DNA of 64,000 nt from the NCBI GenBank assembly GCA_965199165.1, contig OZ240681.1, positions 5,084,001 through 5,148,000 on the forward strand, read 5' to 3'. Source of the DNA: LMUY01 sp965199165 (GTDB taxonomy: Bacteria; Pseudomonadota; Alphaproteobacteria; Acetobacterales; Acetobacteraceae). The first letter of the stretch is position 1. Each line of letters begins with the position of its first letter. The notes beneath the pieces are model-generated. The model worked only from the letters and a program-made list of their open reading frames with translations. It did no database searches and had not been told where the DNA came from. Shown piece after piece: positions 26,042-35,137 of this stretch. Made by a program: the position numbers and the translations under genes.

Positions 26042-27589
26042 CTACTTGTTCGCCAGCATGATGCGCGGCGGATAGGTCCGGACGGGCAGGATGCAGACCA
26101 TGACCATCAGGAAAACGACGATGCCCGCAATGACGATGAAGGCATCGCTGAGCACGAGCACATCGGTCTGCGCCCGCATGGCGCCCGCGAGCAGCGACAG
26201 CGCATCGGGCGAGCGGGGCGCGCCGGTCGGTAGCAGCGCCGGCACCTGCTGCGGATCGACGATCGGCGCCTGGATGAGCCTGTAGCGGTCGAGCCCCATC
26301 TGGTCCGTGATCCGGTCCGAATGCAGCGCGCCGCGCCAGCGCGTGATGAGTTGCAGCAGCCAGGGCCCGATCGCCTCCGCGATGCCGCGCGGCGTGTTGA
26401 ACAGTGCCGAGCCGAACGGCCCTTCCTGCGGCTGGATGCTGTTGGTCGACATCATGAGCAGCGGCACCACCACCAGCGCCTCGCCGGCCGCCTGGAACGT
26501 CTGCCAGATCAGGAACTGCCCGCTATCCCAGGCGCTGGTGAGCCGGCTGTCCCCGATGAGGGCGGCCAGGATGCAGCCATAGCCGATGAAGTTCAGGACG
26601 CGGGCATCCACCGAAGGGATGTCGAGCAACTTGGCGACGATAGGCAGAAAGATCAGCTGAAGCAGGGCGATGACCAGCGAGAGAATATAGAGCTGGCTGG
26701 GACGGAACTGCTGGACCTGCTGGAGGTATGTAAAGGGCATCGTGGAGGACGATGTGCTGATAATGATGAAGCAGAACAGCGTGAGCGCGCCATAGGCGAG
26801 ATTGCGCCGCCCGAGTAGCTGCAGCTTGAATAGCGGCACCTCGTGATACCATTCGTTGACGAGAAGCAACGGGATTGCGATGACGCTGATCAATGCGAGG
26901 ACGCAGATGGCGGGGGAGTTCCACCAGTCGAGCCGGTCGCCCTGCTGCAACATCGTCGTCAGGGAGCCCACGCCGACGGCGACCAGCACCATGCCGCGCC
27001 AGTCGATCTTGCGCAGCCGATCGAGCTGCGGCTTCTCCTTCGGCATGCCATACCAGACGAGCACGGCCGCGATGGCGCAGAGCGGGATCGCCTGGAAGAA
27101 GACGAACTGCCAGCCGACCTCATCCGTCCAAAGTGCCGCCGCCGGCGCGCTGAGGTTGGGAAAAAAGCTCGTGGTGAGCGCGTAGGCGACGAGGCCATAG
27201 AGGCGGATAGCTGGCGGGAGCACGCGCAGCGCCGTCGTCATCAGCAGCGGGATGGTCAGTCCGCCGCCGATCCCTTGCAGGATGCGGAGGCCATACAGGA
27301 CCGTCAGGTTCGGCGAAAAAGGCACAAGCACCGTGGAGATGCAGACGAGCGCCGTCACAAACAGCACAAAGCGCCGCAGCGTAAAGGTGACAGCCCACCA
27401 TGGCGATATTGCTAGTCCGAAACACTCGCCCGAGACGTAGAGGCTGGTGATCCAGGTGCCCGGATCGTGACTGATGCCAAGGCCGCCCATGATGTCCGGC
27501 AGGGCGATCGCGCTGACCTGATCGTTGAGCTCACCCGCGAAGGCGACGACGATCACCCCCGCGAGCCCGATCAGCGGGCGTTTGTCCAA
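26042..27589 (-). CDS. DHA2-family MFS drug efflux pump (EmrB-like)
   Basis: About 515 residues with some 14 hydrophobic segments, as in DHA2 (14-TM) exporters. Conserved parts include GGLGISHDPGTWITSLYVSGECFG, the LRILQGIGGGLTIPLLMTTALRVLPP segment and SSSTMPFTYLQQVQQFRPSQL. It drives proton-linked export of hydrophobic compounds with the adjacent EmrA-like adaptor and NodT-type channel. I set the start at TTG 27587-27589 (reads MDKRPLIGLAG), with GGAAGA about 7 nt upstream; the frame extends to 27676 but without family similarity. Substrate unknown. No regulator gene is adjacent. Confidence 0.88.
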   Translation of the reverse strand: MDKRPLIGLAGVIVVAFAGELNDQVSAIALPDIMGGLGISHDPGTWITSLYVSGECFGLAISPWWAVTFTLRRFVLFVTALVCISTVLVPFSPNLTVLYGLRILQGIGGGLTIPLLMTTALRVLPPAIRLYGLVAYALTTSFFPNLSAPAAALWTDEVGWQFVFFQAIPLCAIAAVLVWYGMPKEKPQLDRLRKIDWRGMVLVAVGVGSLTTMLQQGDRLDWWNSPAICVLALISVIAIPLLLVNEWYHEVPLFKLQLLGRRNLAYGALTLFCFIIISTSSSTMPFTYLQQVQQFRPSQLYILSLVIALLQLIFLPIVAKLLDIPSVDARVLNFIGYGCILAALIGDSRLTSAWDSGQFLIWQTFQAAGEALVVVPLLMMSTNSIQPQEGPFGSALFNTPRGIAEAIGPWLLQLITRWRGALHSDRITDQMGLDRYRLIQAPIVDPQQVPALLPTGAPRSPDALSLLAGAMRAQTDVLVLSDAFIVIAGIVVFLMVMVCILPVRTYPPRIMLANK

Positions 27590-27757
27590 GAGGCATCTTC
27601 CATGAGTGTCGCAGTTCCACGTGTCCGCGCGTGATGTGGTTCCACGCGCCCCTGTGGCAAGCGTCCGTCCGCGCACGTCAACGTTGTGACATGGATGCGG
27701 CCGTCGAACCTGCGTTCGGTGACGCCGCGCCCGCCCGGCTGGAGCGGGCGAAGCGCG

Positions 27758-29110
27758 TCAGGCGACCGGGTCGGGAATGGGCGTCAGCTTCCCCAGCAGA
27801 AAGACGTAGGAGAGGATGCCGACGATCAGCACGATGCCGGCGGTCATGAACGCCCCGGTGAAGGAATGCGTCGCGCCAACGATGTAGCCGGTCGCGATCG
27901 GCGCGACCGCGCCCATCAGGTTGTTCAAGAAATTCATGATGCCGCCGATGGAGCCGGTGGCGCCGCGCGGCGCGATCAGCGACGGGATGGACCAGCCGAC
28001 GGGGGCCGCCGCCGCAAGCCCGCTCAGCGCGATCGAGATCCAGACCACCGCCCAGACCGGGCTCGTCGTGAGCGTGGCGCCGAAGACCGCAAGACCGAGC
28101 AGCATGCCCACCACGAGCACGGTCTTGCGGACGAGCGTCTCGTCGAGACCGCGCGTGATGAGGCGGTCGATCAGCCAGCCGCCGACGACGAGATCCGCGA
28201 CAGTCGCGCAGCCCCAGGGGATCGTCGCGAAGCCGGCCGACTTCAGGATGCTCATGTGCATCGTCTGGACGAGGTAATTCGGCAGCCAGGTCAGGAACAG
28301 GTAGAAGGAATAGCCGTAGGCGGCGAACCCGATCGTGAGCCCCCAGACCTTCCGGCTCCTCAGCAAATACCCGAGCATGGCGATTTCGCCTTTCTCCGCG
28401 CCCCCCTCGGGTGCGGCGCCGCCCTCGCGGAGATAGTCGCGCTCCTCGGCGCTGAGGCGGGGATGCTTGCTCGGATCACGGTAGAAGACGAAGAAGGCGA
28501 GGAAATACAGGAAGCTCAGGGCGCCGGTGATCGCAAATCCCCACCGCCAGCCGAACCGCACGACGGCGAAGGCCACGAGCGGCACGCCGATGACGTTGGA
28601 GAACTTGGCGGCTGCGTCGAAGATCGAGGTCGCCAGCGCCCGCTCCTTGCGGGGAAACCAATAGCCGGTGGCCTTGGAACTCGCCGGGAAACCGGGCGCC
28701 TCGGCCACCCCCAGCAGGATGCGCGCGCCGAAGATGCTGCCGAAGCCCTGGGCCAAGGCGGTCACCGCGCACATGAGCGACCAGAAGAACGTGCTGATGC
28801 GGTTGACCCGGGTCACGCCGAACCGATCGAGGATCATGCCCGTCGGCACTTGCATCAAGGCGTAAGACCAGAAGAAGCCACTGAAGAGCCAGCCGAGCTC
28901 GCCGTTGGTCAGACCGAACTCGTGCTTGAGCTGCGGCGCGGCGACCGACAGGTTGATGCGGTCGAAGTAATTGATGAGGACCCCGACACCGAGGAGGACG
29001 CCGATCCCCCAGCGAAGCCTGGGGATGCGCCGGCCGCCGGCGGCCTTCGCTACCGGCTCTCCTCGGGGCCGCGTCGTCGCGAGCGCGCGATCCGGGTTGT
29101 CTATTGCCAT
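27758..29110 (-). CDS. MFS transporter, anion:cation symporter family (hexuronate/glucarate-like)
   Basis: About 450 residues with 12 hydrophobic segments. The N-terminus (LLGVGVLINYFDRINLSVAAPQLKHEFGLTNGELGWLFSGFFWSYALMQVPTG) is characteristic of the ACS family, which includes hexuronate (ExuT), glucarate (GudP) and related sugar-acid carriers. The segment GVAEAPGFPASSKATGYWFPRKERALATSIF also fits. The start was set at ATG 29110 with AGGA 8 nt upstream; an in-frame extension to 29197 is unlikely. No sugar-acid catabolic genes are adjacent, so the substrate remains open. Confidence 0.87.
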   Translation of the reverse strand: MAIDNPDRALATTRPRGEPVAKAAGGRRIPRLRWGIGVLLGVGVLINYFDRINLSVAAPQLKHEFGLTNGELGWLFSGFFWSYALMQVPTGMILDRFGVTRVNRISTFFWSLMCAVTALAQGFGSIFGARILLGVAEAPGFPASSKATGYWFPRKERALATSIFDAAAKFSNVIGVPLVAFAVVRFGWRWGFAITGALSFLYFLAFFVFYRDPSKHPRLSAEERDYLREGGAAPEGGAEKGEIAMLGYLLRSRKVWGLTIGFAAYGYSFYLFLTWLPNYLVQTMHMSILKSAGFATIPWGCATVADLVVGGWLIDRLITRGLDETLVRKTVLVVGMLLGLAVFGATLTTSPVWAVVWISIALSGLAAAAPVGWSIPSLIAPRGATGSIGGIMNFLNNLMGAVAPIATGYIVGATHSFTGAFMTAGIVLIVGILSYVFLLGKLTPIPDPVA

Positions 29111-29218
29111 GACGGTGTTCCTCGCGATGCCGCGCTCTCTGAGAGCAGAGGCGACTGAAAGCCCAGGAACGTCATCTAGCGTAGCCTCGGAAAACACTGA
29201 GACTACGGAGGCCGACCG

Positions 29219-29659
29219 CTACCGCACGTAGACGCGAACCTCATTGGCGGGCAGGTCCGGCACCACCACCGCGCCGAGCGTGATCCGCTCGGACGGCACG
29301 CCGTCGCTCATGATCGAGGTCGCGACCTCAACCGTGTCCGGCGTCAGCCCGCGCGCCTCGGTGATCTGATGCAGCGGCGTACCCTGCTTTGGCACCGCCG
29401 ACAGAACATCGAAGACCACGTCCGGCTTGAGCGCGCGAGCCGCCTGCACGGCGCCGGCCAGCGCCGAGACATAATCGGCAGGCCCGGCCGCCGCCGCGAT
29501 CGTCACCAGAGGCACCCGGCCGCTCTGCGCCTCCGTCATCTGCACGGTTGCCACATCCGGGCGTTGGGGGGCGGACGCCACCAGCCCGGCGCCCGGCACG
29601 GTACAGCCCGCCAACAGCCATGAACCGGCGACAGCCGACGCAACGGACAAAGCTCGCAT
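29219..29659 (-). CDS. Small hypothetical lipoprotein
   Basis: A 146-residue protein with a lipoprotein signal peptide (MRALSVASAVAGSWLLAGC, Cys19). The mature part has VPLVTIAAAAGPADYVSALAGAVQAARALKPDVVFDVLSAVPKQG and ends in VPDLPANEVRVYVR. I do not recognise a named domain; the helix-turn pattern and the terminal EVRVYVR are reminiscent of small periplasmic proteins. The start codon shares one base with the gmk stop (TGATG), so it is translated with gmk. Probably anchored to a membrane facing the periplasm. Function unknown. Confidence 0.7.
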   Translation of the reverse strand: MRALSVASAVAGSWLLAGCTVPGAGLVASAPQRPDVATVQMTEAQSGRVPLVTIAAAAGPADYVSALAGAVQAARALKPDVVFDVLSAVPKQGTPLHQITEARGLTPDTVEVATSIMSDGVPSERITLGAVVVPDLPANEVRVYVR

Positions 29660-30297
29660 CAGGCCACGGCCATGCGAGCGAACTGCCGCAGCCCGGTCTG
29701 ACGGAAGGTCGCCAGCCGCGCCGCCCGCAGAACGGACCGCAGATCCTTCAAAGCATCCTCGAAGCGCTCATTCACCACGGCATAATCGAATTCGACGTAA
29801 TGCTCCAACTCGCTTTCGGTGGAGGCCATCCGCCTCGCGATCTCGGCCTCGCTATCCTGGCCGCGCAGCCGCAGCCTCTCCTCCAAAGCCGCGAGCGACG
29901 GCGGCAGCAGGAACACGCCCACTACATCCTCGGGCATCGCCGCCCGCATCTGCCGGAAGCCCTGCCAGTCGATGGTGAAGATCATGTCCTGCCCGCGCTC
30001 CAAAGCGGCCTCGACCGGCGCACGCGGCGTGCCGTAGAGCGTCTCGCGCCCGAAGACATGCGCCCATTCCAGCAATCCGCCGGACACCCGCAGGGCCTCG
30101 AACTCCGCCGGCGTCCGGAAATAATAGTGCTTGCCTTCCACCTCGCCCGGGCGCGGCTTCCGCGTCGTTACGCTGATCGAAAGGCCGAGCTCCGGCTCCT
30201 CGACCCGCAGCGCCCGTGTCAGGCTGCTTTTTCCTGTGCCGGACGGCGCCGCGATGACGAGGCAAAGCCCGCGCCGTTCGACCGAGGCTCCCGTCAT
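29659..30297 (-). CDS. gmk: Guanylate kinase
   Basis: A 212-residue enzyme converting GMP to GDP. The P-loop APSGTGKSSLTRAL is near residue 17, followed by the GMP-binding SISVTTRKPRPGEVEGKHYYF and LEWAHVFGRETLYGTP segments and FTIDWQGFRQM. The start was set at ATG 30297 (MTGASVERRG), giving a 4-bp overlap with yicC; the frame is open upstream inside yicC. The order yicC-gmk is conserved in alphaproteobacteria. Confidence 0.96.
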   Translation of the reverse strand: MTGASVERRGLCLVIAAPSGTGKSSLTRALRVEEPELGLSISVTTRKPRPGEVEGKHYYFRTPAEFEALRVSGGLLEWAHVFGRETLYGTPRAPVEAALERGQDMIFTIDWQGFRQMRAAMPEDVVGVFLLPPSLAALEERLRLRGQDSEAEIARRMASTESELEHYVEFDYAVVNERFEDALKDLRSVLRAARLATFRQTGLRQFARMAVA

Positions 30298-31196
30298 TCG
30301 ATATTCTGGACCTGTTCGCGCAGCTGTTCGATCGCCGCTTTCAGGCTCAGGCCGATCGCGGTCAACGAGACCGAGGCCGACTTGCTGCATAACGTGTTCG
30401 CCTCTCGGTTGAATTCCTGCATCAGAAAATCAAGCTTCCGCCCCACCAGAACCGCCTCGGTCAGGAGAGCCCGCGCCGCGTTGACGTGGCTTGCCAGCCG
30501 ATCCAGTTCTTCACGCACATCGGATCGGCTTGCCAGCAGCGCAACCTCCTGGGCAATCCGTTCCTCGGGCAGGGACAGGCCCTCGCCCACCAGAGCCCGC
30601 AGGTTCTCCATCATCCGCTCCCGCTGGAGCCGGGGCTGATCCTCTGCGGCAGACGCCGCCTCTACGCGCAATTGGGCGATTTCGGCCAGCAGACCAGCCA
30701 TGACCACTGCGAGACGCTCGCCTTCCTCAGCCCGGGCGCGTTCCGTGGCGGCCAAAGCCTCCGCGAAACCTTGCACCACCGCCTCCCTGAGCGCTGGCGA
30801 GAGCGCGGGTGGCCCCCCGTTCCCGCTCGGGGCCCGCAACACGCCGGGCAGTGCCAGCAGCAGCTCCGCCCGCGGCGGCGGCGCGCCGGGAATCTGGGCC
30901 GCAACCTCGACCGCCAGGCGCAGCACCCGGGTCAACGCCTCAAGGTCCGGCGCCGCAGGCCCTTGATCCTCGGCACGCAGGGTCAGCGTGGCGTTCACGC
31001 TGCCGCGCCGGATTCGTTGCGATAGCGTGACGCGCAGCTCCGGTTCCACGGCATCCCAACCGGAGGGGAGCCGGAACCGCGGCTCCAGGCCCTTGCTGTT
31101 GACGCTGCGGATCTCCCAAGCCCATGCCACGCCAGCGATATCCCCAGCCGCGCCGCCAAAGCCGGTCATCGACGCCGGAGAAAGGGGGTTTTTCAT
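30294..31196 (-). CDS. yicC: YicC family endoribonuclease
   Basis: About 300 residues. The N-terminal SMTGFGGAAGD with EIRSVNSKGLEPRFRLP and the C-terminal VGRKLDFLMQEFNREANTLCSKS are signatures of the YicC family, recently assigned endoribonuclease activity in enteric bacteria. The start is ATG 31196 with AAGGA 6 nt upstream. It overlaps gmk by 4 bp. In many genomes it is preceded by mltG, but here it diverges from a short-chain dehydrogenase gene. Confidence 0.93.
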   Translation of the reverse strand: MKNPLSPASMTGFGGAAGDIAGVAWAWEIRSVNSKGLEPRFRLPSGWDAVEPELRVTLSQRIRRGSVNATLTLRAEDQGPAAPDLEALTRVLRLAVEVAAQIPGAPPPRAELLLALPGVLRAPSGNGGPPALSPALREAVVQGFAEALAATERARAEEGERLAVVMAGLLAEIAQLRVEAASAAEDQPRLQRERMMENLRALVGEGLSLPEERIAQEVALLASRSDVREELDRLASHVNAARALLTEAVLVGRKLDFLMQEFNREANTLCSKSASVSLTAIGLSLKAAIEQLREQVQNIE

Positions 31197-31259
31197 GTCG
31201 GTCCTTTTAGGGTGAAATCTGGTTTTGTGAAATGATCGCGGCGTGCTTAGTCGGGTGCG

Positions 31260-32033
31260 ATGATATTTAGGCATGTCTTGATTACCGGCGCGTCTTCAGG
31301 AATCGGCCGCGCCCTGGCGCTCGGGCTGGCCGGACCCGGCGTCACGCTCCATCTCGGCGGCCGGGATGATGGCCGGCTGCAGGCCGTCGCTGCCCAATGC
31401 CGGGCGCAGGGCGCGAGCGCCCATCCGCATGTCGTGCCGGTCACCGATGCGGCGGCGATGAGTGCCTGGATCGAGGGCGCCGGGCCGCTCGACCTCGTCA
31501 TCGCCAATGCCGGCATCTCCGGCGGCACCGCCGGCACAGTCGAAAACGAGGCGCAGACCCGCGCGATCTTCGCGACCAACCTCGACGGCATGCTCAACAC
31601 GGTGCTGCCCGCGATGGCGGTCATGGCGCTGCAGCCGTCGGACGCGGCAGGCGTGCGGGGGCGTATCGCCGTCGTCGCCTCCGTCGCCGCCTTCCTGCCG
31701 GGCCCGAGCGCGCCGGCCTACTGCGCCTCCAAGGCGGCCGCCGATTCCTGGGTTGTGGGAACGGCACCCTCGGCCAGAGCCCAGGGCATCCGCATGACCA
31801 GCCTCTGCCCGGGCTTCATCGAAACGCCGATGACGGCCGCGAACACCTTCCCCATGCCCGGGATCATGAGCGCGGATCGTGCCGCCGCCCTCATACTGAG
31901 GGCGATACGCCTCGATATGACCCGCTGCGCCTTCCCGGGCTGGATCGCGACCGGGGCACGTATCGCGGCCCTGCTGCCGGCGGAATGGCGGGAAGCCATC
32001 GCCAGGCGATTCCCGGCAAAGAGCACCATGTAA
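31260..32033 (+). CDS. Short-chain dehydrogenase/reductase
   Basis: A 257-residue classical SDR. The cofactor motif TGASSGIG is near residue 9, the NAG motif is in VIANAGISG, and the catalytic Tyr/Lys are in AYCASKAA with the downstream CPGFIETPM. These enzymes oxidise or reduce carbonyl substrates with NAD(P)H in the cytoplasm. The C-terminal part (TRCAFPGWIATGARIAALLP) is like SDRs with a weakly membrane-associated end. The substrate cannot be predicted. It is divergent from yicC, with an AT-rich hairpin just after the stop. Confidence 0.85.
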   Translation: MIFRHVLITGASSGIGRALALGLAGPGVTLHLGGRDDGRLQAVAAQCRAQGASAHPHVVPVTDAAAMSAWIEGAGPLDLVIANAGISGGTAGTVENEAQTRAIFATNLDGMLNTVLPAMAVMALQPSDAAGVRGRIAVVASVAAFLPGPSAPAYCASKAAADSWVVGTAPSARAQGIRMTSLCPGFIETPMTAANTFPMPGIMSADRAAALILRAIRLDMTRCAFPGWIATGARIAALLPAEWREAIARRFPAKSTM

Positions 32034-32035
32034 GG

Positions 32036-32072
32036 AAGCGGTTCTTTCAGAAAAAGAACCGAAGAACTTCCA
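32036..32072. repeat. Dispersed AT-rich hairpin, copy 1
   Basis: GGTTCTTT (32040-32047) and AAAGAACC (32053-32060) form an 8-bp stem with a 5-nt loop, flanked by AAGC upstream and GAAGAACTTC downstream. On the complement the order is AAGTTCTTC, GGTTCTTTTTC, GAAAGAACC, GCTTCC. This matches the layout of a second element at 58610-58645. It lies just after the SDR gene and could also act as a 3' end. Confidence 0.55.
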
Positions 32073-32088
32073 ACCCAGGACGTCCCGC

Positions 32089-32964
32089 ATGAACGCGCCG
32101 CCGATCGCCTACGCCTTCTCCGTCATCCTCCTCATCGCCGCCGGGCTGATCGTGCACGCCACCCACGAGGCCCCGTTCGGCATCGTCCTCGCCGTCATCC
32201 TCGTGCTCGGCGCCATCACCATCCCCTCCTGGCTCAAAATGACGGACCAGTGGAACCGCGCCATCATCCTGCGTCTCGGGCGCTTCCGTGGCCTCGGCGG
32301 ACCGGGGCTGTTCACGCTCATCCCGTTCCTCGAATCGATCGCGACCGTCATCGACGTCCGCATCCGCACCACGGAAATCCGCGCCGAGGAGGCGCTGACG
32401 CGGGACACGGTGTCCATCGCCATGGACGCCATCGTCTTCTGGCGCGTGGTGGACGCCCGCCGCGCGGCGACCGAGATCGAGCAGTACCGGCTGGCCGTGG
32501 AGCGCGTGGCGCAAACCAGCCTGCGGGAGACGATCGGCAGCCATGACCTCACGCAGCTGCTGTCCGACCGGCAAACGGCGGACGAAGAACTGCGCGAGAC
32601 GATCAGCCGCAAGACCGTGATCTGGGGCGTGGAGATCACCTCGGTCGAGATCAAGGACATCGCCATCCCCACCTCGCTGCAGGATGCGATGAGCCGTCAG
32701 GCGCAGGCCGAGCGGGAGAAGCAGGCGCGCGAGACACTCGCCTCGGCCGAGATCGGCATTGCGATCAAGGTGCGCGAGGCGGCGCGCATCTATGCCGAGG
32801 ACCCAGTCGCGCTTCAGCTCCGGCAGATGAACCTGGTCTACGAGATGAACAAGGATCGCGGCACCACGATCATCATCCCGAGCGAGATGGCGACGAGCCT
32901 GGGGTCGCTCGGGGTGGCGGCGTTTGCGAAGCAGGCCGGGAATGATAAACCCGCAGGCAAGTAG
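32089..32964 (+). CDS. Slipin / SPFH (band 7) domain membrane protein
   Basis: A 291-residue protein with two N-terminal hydrophobic stretches (about 8-25 and 30-46), then the SPFH domain starting WNRAIILRLGRFRGLGGPGLFTLIPFLESI and containing VEITSVEIKDIAIPTSLQDAMSRQAQAEREKQAR. A short coiled region and the C-terminal GTTIIIPSEMATSLGSLG complete the slipin pattern. Such proteins form membrane microdomain scaffolds and often pair with an NfeD protease-like partner, which is absent here. The stop lies 25 bp before xylA. Confidence 0.88.
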   Translation: MNAPPIAYAFSVILLIAAGLIVHATHEAPFGIVLAVILVLGAITIPSWLKMTDQWNRAIILRLGRFRGLGGPGLFTLIPFLESIATVIDVRIRTTEIRAEEALTRDTVSIAMDAIVFWRVVDARRAATEIEQYRLAVERVAQTSLRETIGSHDLTQLLSDRQTADEELRETISRKTVIWGVEITSVEIKDIAIPTSLQDAMSRQAQAEREKQARETLASAEIGIAIKVREAARIYAEDPVALQLRQMNLVYEMNKDRGTTIIIPSEMATSLGSLGVAAFAKQAGNDKPAGK

Positions 32965-32989
32965 AACACGCTGATCAGGGACGATACGC

Positions 32990-34312
32990 ATGGCAACGAC
33001 ACCCCGCTTCTTCACCCAGGAAGCGCCGATCCAGTTCGAGGGCCGGGAAAGCCGCAATCCACTCGCCTTCCGCTGGTACGACCGCGACCGCGTGGTTCTG
33101 GGCAAGACGATGGAGCAGCAGCTGCGCTTCGCCGTGGCCTACTGGCACTCGCTTGCATGGCCCGGCGGCGACCCCTTCGGCGGCGAGACCTTCCTGCGCC
33201 CCTGGATGCATGGCTCGGACGAGATGGCGCTGGCCCGGCACAAGGCCGAGGTCGGCTTCGACCTGTTCCGCCTGCTCGACGTGCCCTTCTTCTGCTTCCA
33301 TGACCGCGACGTGGCGCCCGAAGGCGCAACGCTCGCCGAGAGCAACCGCAACCTCGACGTGATCGCCGACCTCTTCGCCGAGAAGATGGCGCGCGAGAAG
33401 GTCAAGCTGCTCTGGGGCACGGCGAACCTGTTCTCCAACCGCCGCTTCATGGCGGGCGCGGCAACCAACCCCGACCCCGACGTGTTCATCTACAGCGCGG
33501 GTCAGGTGAAGCATGCCCTGGAGACGACGCACCGGCTCGACGGCGCCAACTACGTGCTGTGGGGCGGCCGTGAAGGCTACGAGACGCTGCTCAATACCGA
33601 TCTGGGCCAGGAGCTGGATCAGCTTGGCCGCTTCGTGAACCTCGTGGTGGAGCACAAGCACAAGATCGGCTTCAAGGGCGCGATCCTGCTGGAGCCGAAG
33701 CCGCAGGAGCCGACCAAGCATCAATATGATTTCGACGTGGCCACCGTCTACGGCTTCCTGAAGCGCTACGGGCTGGAGAAGGAAGTTCAGGTCAATATCG
33801 AGGACAATCACGCGACCCTCGCCGGCCATACCTACGAGCATGAGATCGCGCTCGCGGTGGCTCTGGGCATTTTCGGTTCGCTGGACGTGAACCGCGGTGA
33901 CCGGCAGTCAGGCTGGGACACGGACCAGTTCCCGAACGACCCGACCTCGATGGCGCTCGGCTTCTACCACCTGCTCCAGGCGGGCGGGTTCACGACCGGC
34001 GGCTGCAACTTCGACGCCAAGGTGCGCCGGCAGTCGCTGGACCCGGACGATCTGCTCATCGCCCATGTCGGCGGCATGGATGTATGCGCGCGGGCGCTGC
34101 TGATGGCCGCCGAGATGATCGAGGACGGCGTGCTGCCGGGCCTCGTCGCCGACCGCTATGCGGGCTGGAAGACGCCGGAAAACCAGGCGATCCTGAAGGG
34201 CGAGCGCAGTCTGGACGATCTGGCGGCGCTTGTAGCCCAGAAGGAGATCAACCCCTCGCCGCGTTCGGGCCGGCAGGAATACCTGGAAAACCTCGTCAAC
34301 CGGTATCTGTGA
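32990..34312 (+). CDS. xylA: Xylose isomerase
   Basis: A 440-residue class II xylose isomerase, the same length as the E. coli enzyme, converting D-xylose to D-xylulose. The active-site segment FCFHDRDVAPEG (His104, Asp107), WGGREGYE, the metal-binding EPKPQEPTKHQYDFD and NIEDNHATLAGHTYEHEI are all present, as is the late DVNRGDRQSGWDTDQFP. No xylulokinase, xylose transporter or regulator gene is next to it, so it is an isolated copy. It is convergent with the pirin gene. Confidence 0.96.
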   Translation: MATTPRFFTQEAPIQFEGRESRNPLAFRWYDRDRVVLGKTMEQQLRFAVAYWHSLAWPGGDPFGGETFLRPWMHGSDEMALARHKAEVGFDLFRLLDVPFFCFHDRDVAPEGATLAESNRNLDVIADLFAEKMAREKVKLLWGTANLFSNRRFMAGAATNPDPDVFIYSAGQVKHALETTHRLDGANYVLWGGREGYETLLNTDLGQELDQLGRFVNLVVEHKHKIGFKGAILLEPKPQEPTKHQYDFDVATVYGFLKRYGLEKEVQVNIEDNHATLAGHTYEHEIALAVALGIFGSLDVNRGDRQSGWDTDQFPNDPTSMALGFYHLLQAGGFTTGGCNFDAKVRRQSLDPDDLLIAHVGGMDVCARALLMAAEMIEDGVLPGLVADRYAGWKTPENQAILKGERSLDDLAALVAQKEINPSPRSGRQEYLENLVNRYL

Positions 34313-34331
34313 CCGCGCCGGTCGACGTGGC

Positions 34332-35030
34332 TCAGGCCGCGTCGACCATCACGATCTCGCTATCCTCGATCGCCGTGAGCCGCAGCGTCTCTTCCTCGGC
34401 CACGGCGACGCCGTCCCGAGCCTGTGCGCGGGCGCCGTTGACCTCAACCAGGCCGCTGGCAGGCACGAGGTAGGCGCGGCGATCGCGGCCTAGAGGATAT
34501 TCTGCGCTTTGCCCCGCCTTGAGGGTAACGCCCAGGACGCGGGCGTCGCTGCGGATGCGCAACGCATCCGTGTCAGCCTCGAGCCCGCTCGCGAGCACCA
34601 CGAACTTCCCGGCGCGATCCCCTTTCGGGAAGGCTTTCGCACCCCATTCGGGATTGCCGCCCTTGGCATTCGGCATGATCCAGATCTGGAAGATCGTGGT
34701 CGTGCCAGGCTCCATATTGTATTCCGCGTGGCGGATGCCGCTGCCGGCGCTCATCACCTGCACGTCCCCCGCCTCGGTGCGGCCCTTGTTGCCGAGGCTG
34801 TCGCCATGCGTGATAGCGCCCTGCCGGACGTAGGTGATGATCTCCATGTTCGCATGCGGATGAGCCGGAAAGCCGGAACCGGCTGCGATCTCGTCATCGT
34901 TCCAGACTCGCAGCGCGCCCCAGTTCATGCGCTCCTCATCGTGGTAGTCGGCAAAGGAGAAGTGATGGCGGGTGTTCAGCCAGCCGTGATTGCCGCCGCC
35001 TAACGATCTATATGGCCGGATGTCGATCAT
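34332..35030 (-). CDS. Pirin family protein
   Basis: About 232 residues, a bicupin of the pirin (YhhW-like) group. The N-terminal cupin carries the metal ligands in FPAHPHANMEIITYVRQGAITHGDSLGN and GSGIRHAEYN. Some bacterial pirins act as quercetin dioxygenases or sense the iron redox state. The start was set at ATG 35030 (MIDIRPYRSLGGGNHGWLNTRHHFSF) with GGGAGA upstream; the frame continues 9 codons more. Convergent with xylA. Confidence 0.9.
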   Translation of the reverse strand: MIDIRPYRSLGGGNHGWLNTRHHFSFADYHDEERMNWGALRVWNDDEIAAGSGFPAHPHANMEIITYVRQGAITHGDSLGNKGRTEAGDVQVMSAGSGIRHAEYNMEPGTTTIFQIWIMPNAKGGNPEWGAKAFPKGDRAGKFVVLASGLEADTDALRIRSDARVLGVTLKAGQSAEYPLGRDRRAYLVPASGLVEVNGARAQARDGVAVAEEETLRLTAIEDSEIVMVDAA

Positions 35031-35085
35031 TACGTGGTCTCCCCTGCGACCTAGCATCGCATTTCAGTTGCCGAACGACCAACAG

Positions 35086-35111
35086 AAAAAAGGCCGGTCT
35101 CGCGACCGGCC
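35086..35111 (-). terminator. Rho-independent terminator of the repeat-protein gene
   Basis: On the minus strand an 8-bp GC stem (GGCCGGTC / GACCGGCC) with a 4-nt loop is followed directly by six T residues. It ends about 50 nt past the stop of the repeat-protein gene. This is the cleanest intrinsic terminator in the window. Confidence 0.88.
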
Positions 35112-35137
35112 TTTCCGTCATCCGCTAGTCTAGAAGG

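Noticed and set aside
32990..34312. A xylose utilisation operon
   Set aside because: Only xylA is present; neighbours are a slipin and a pirin, with no kinase, transporter or regulator.
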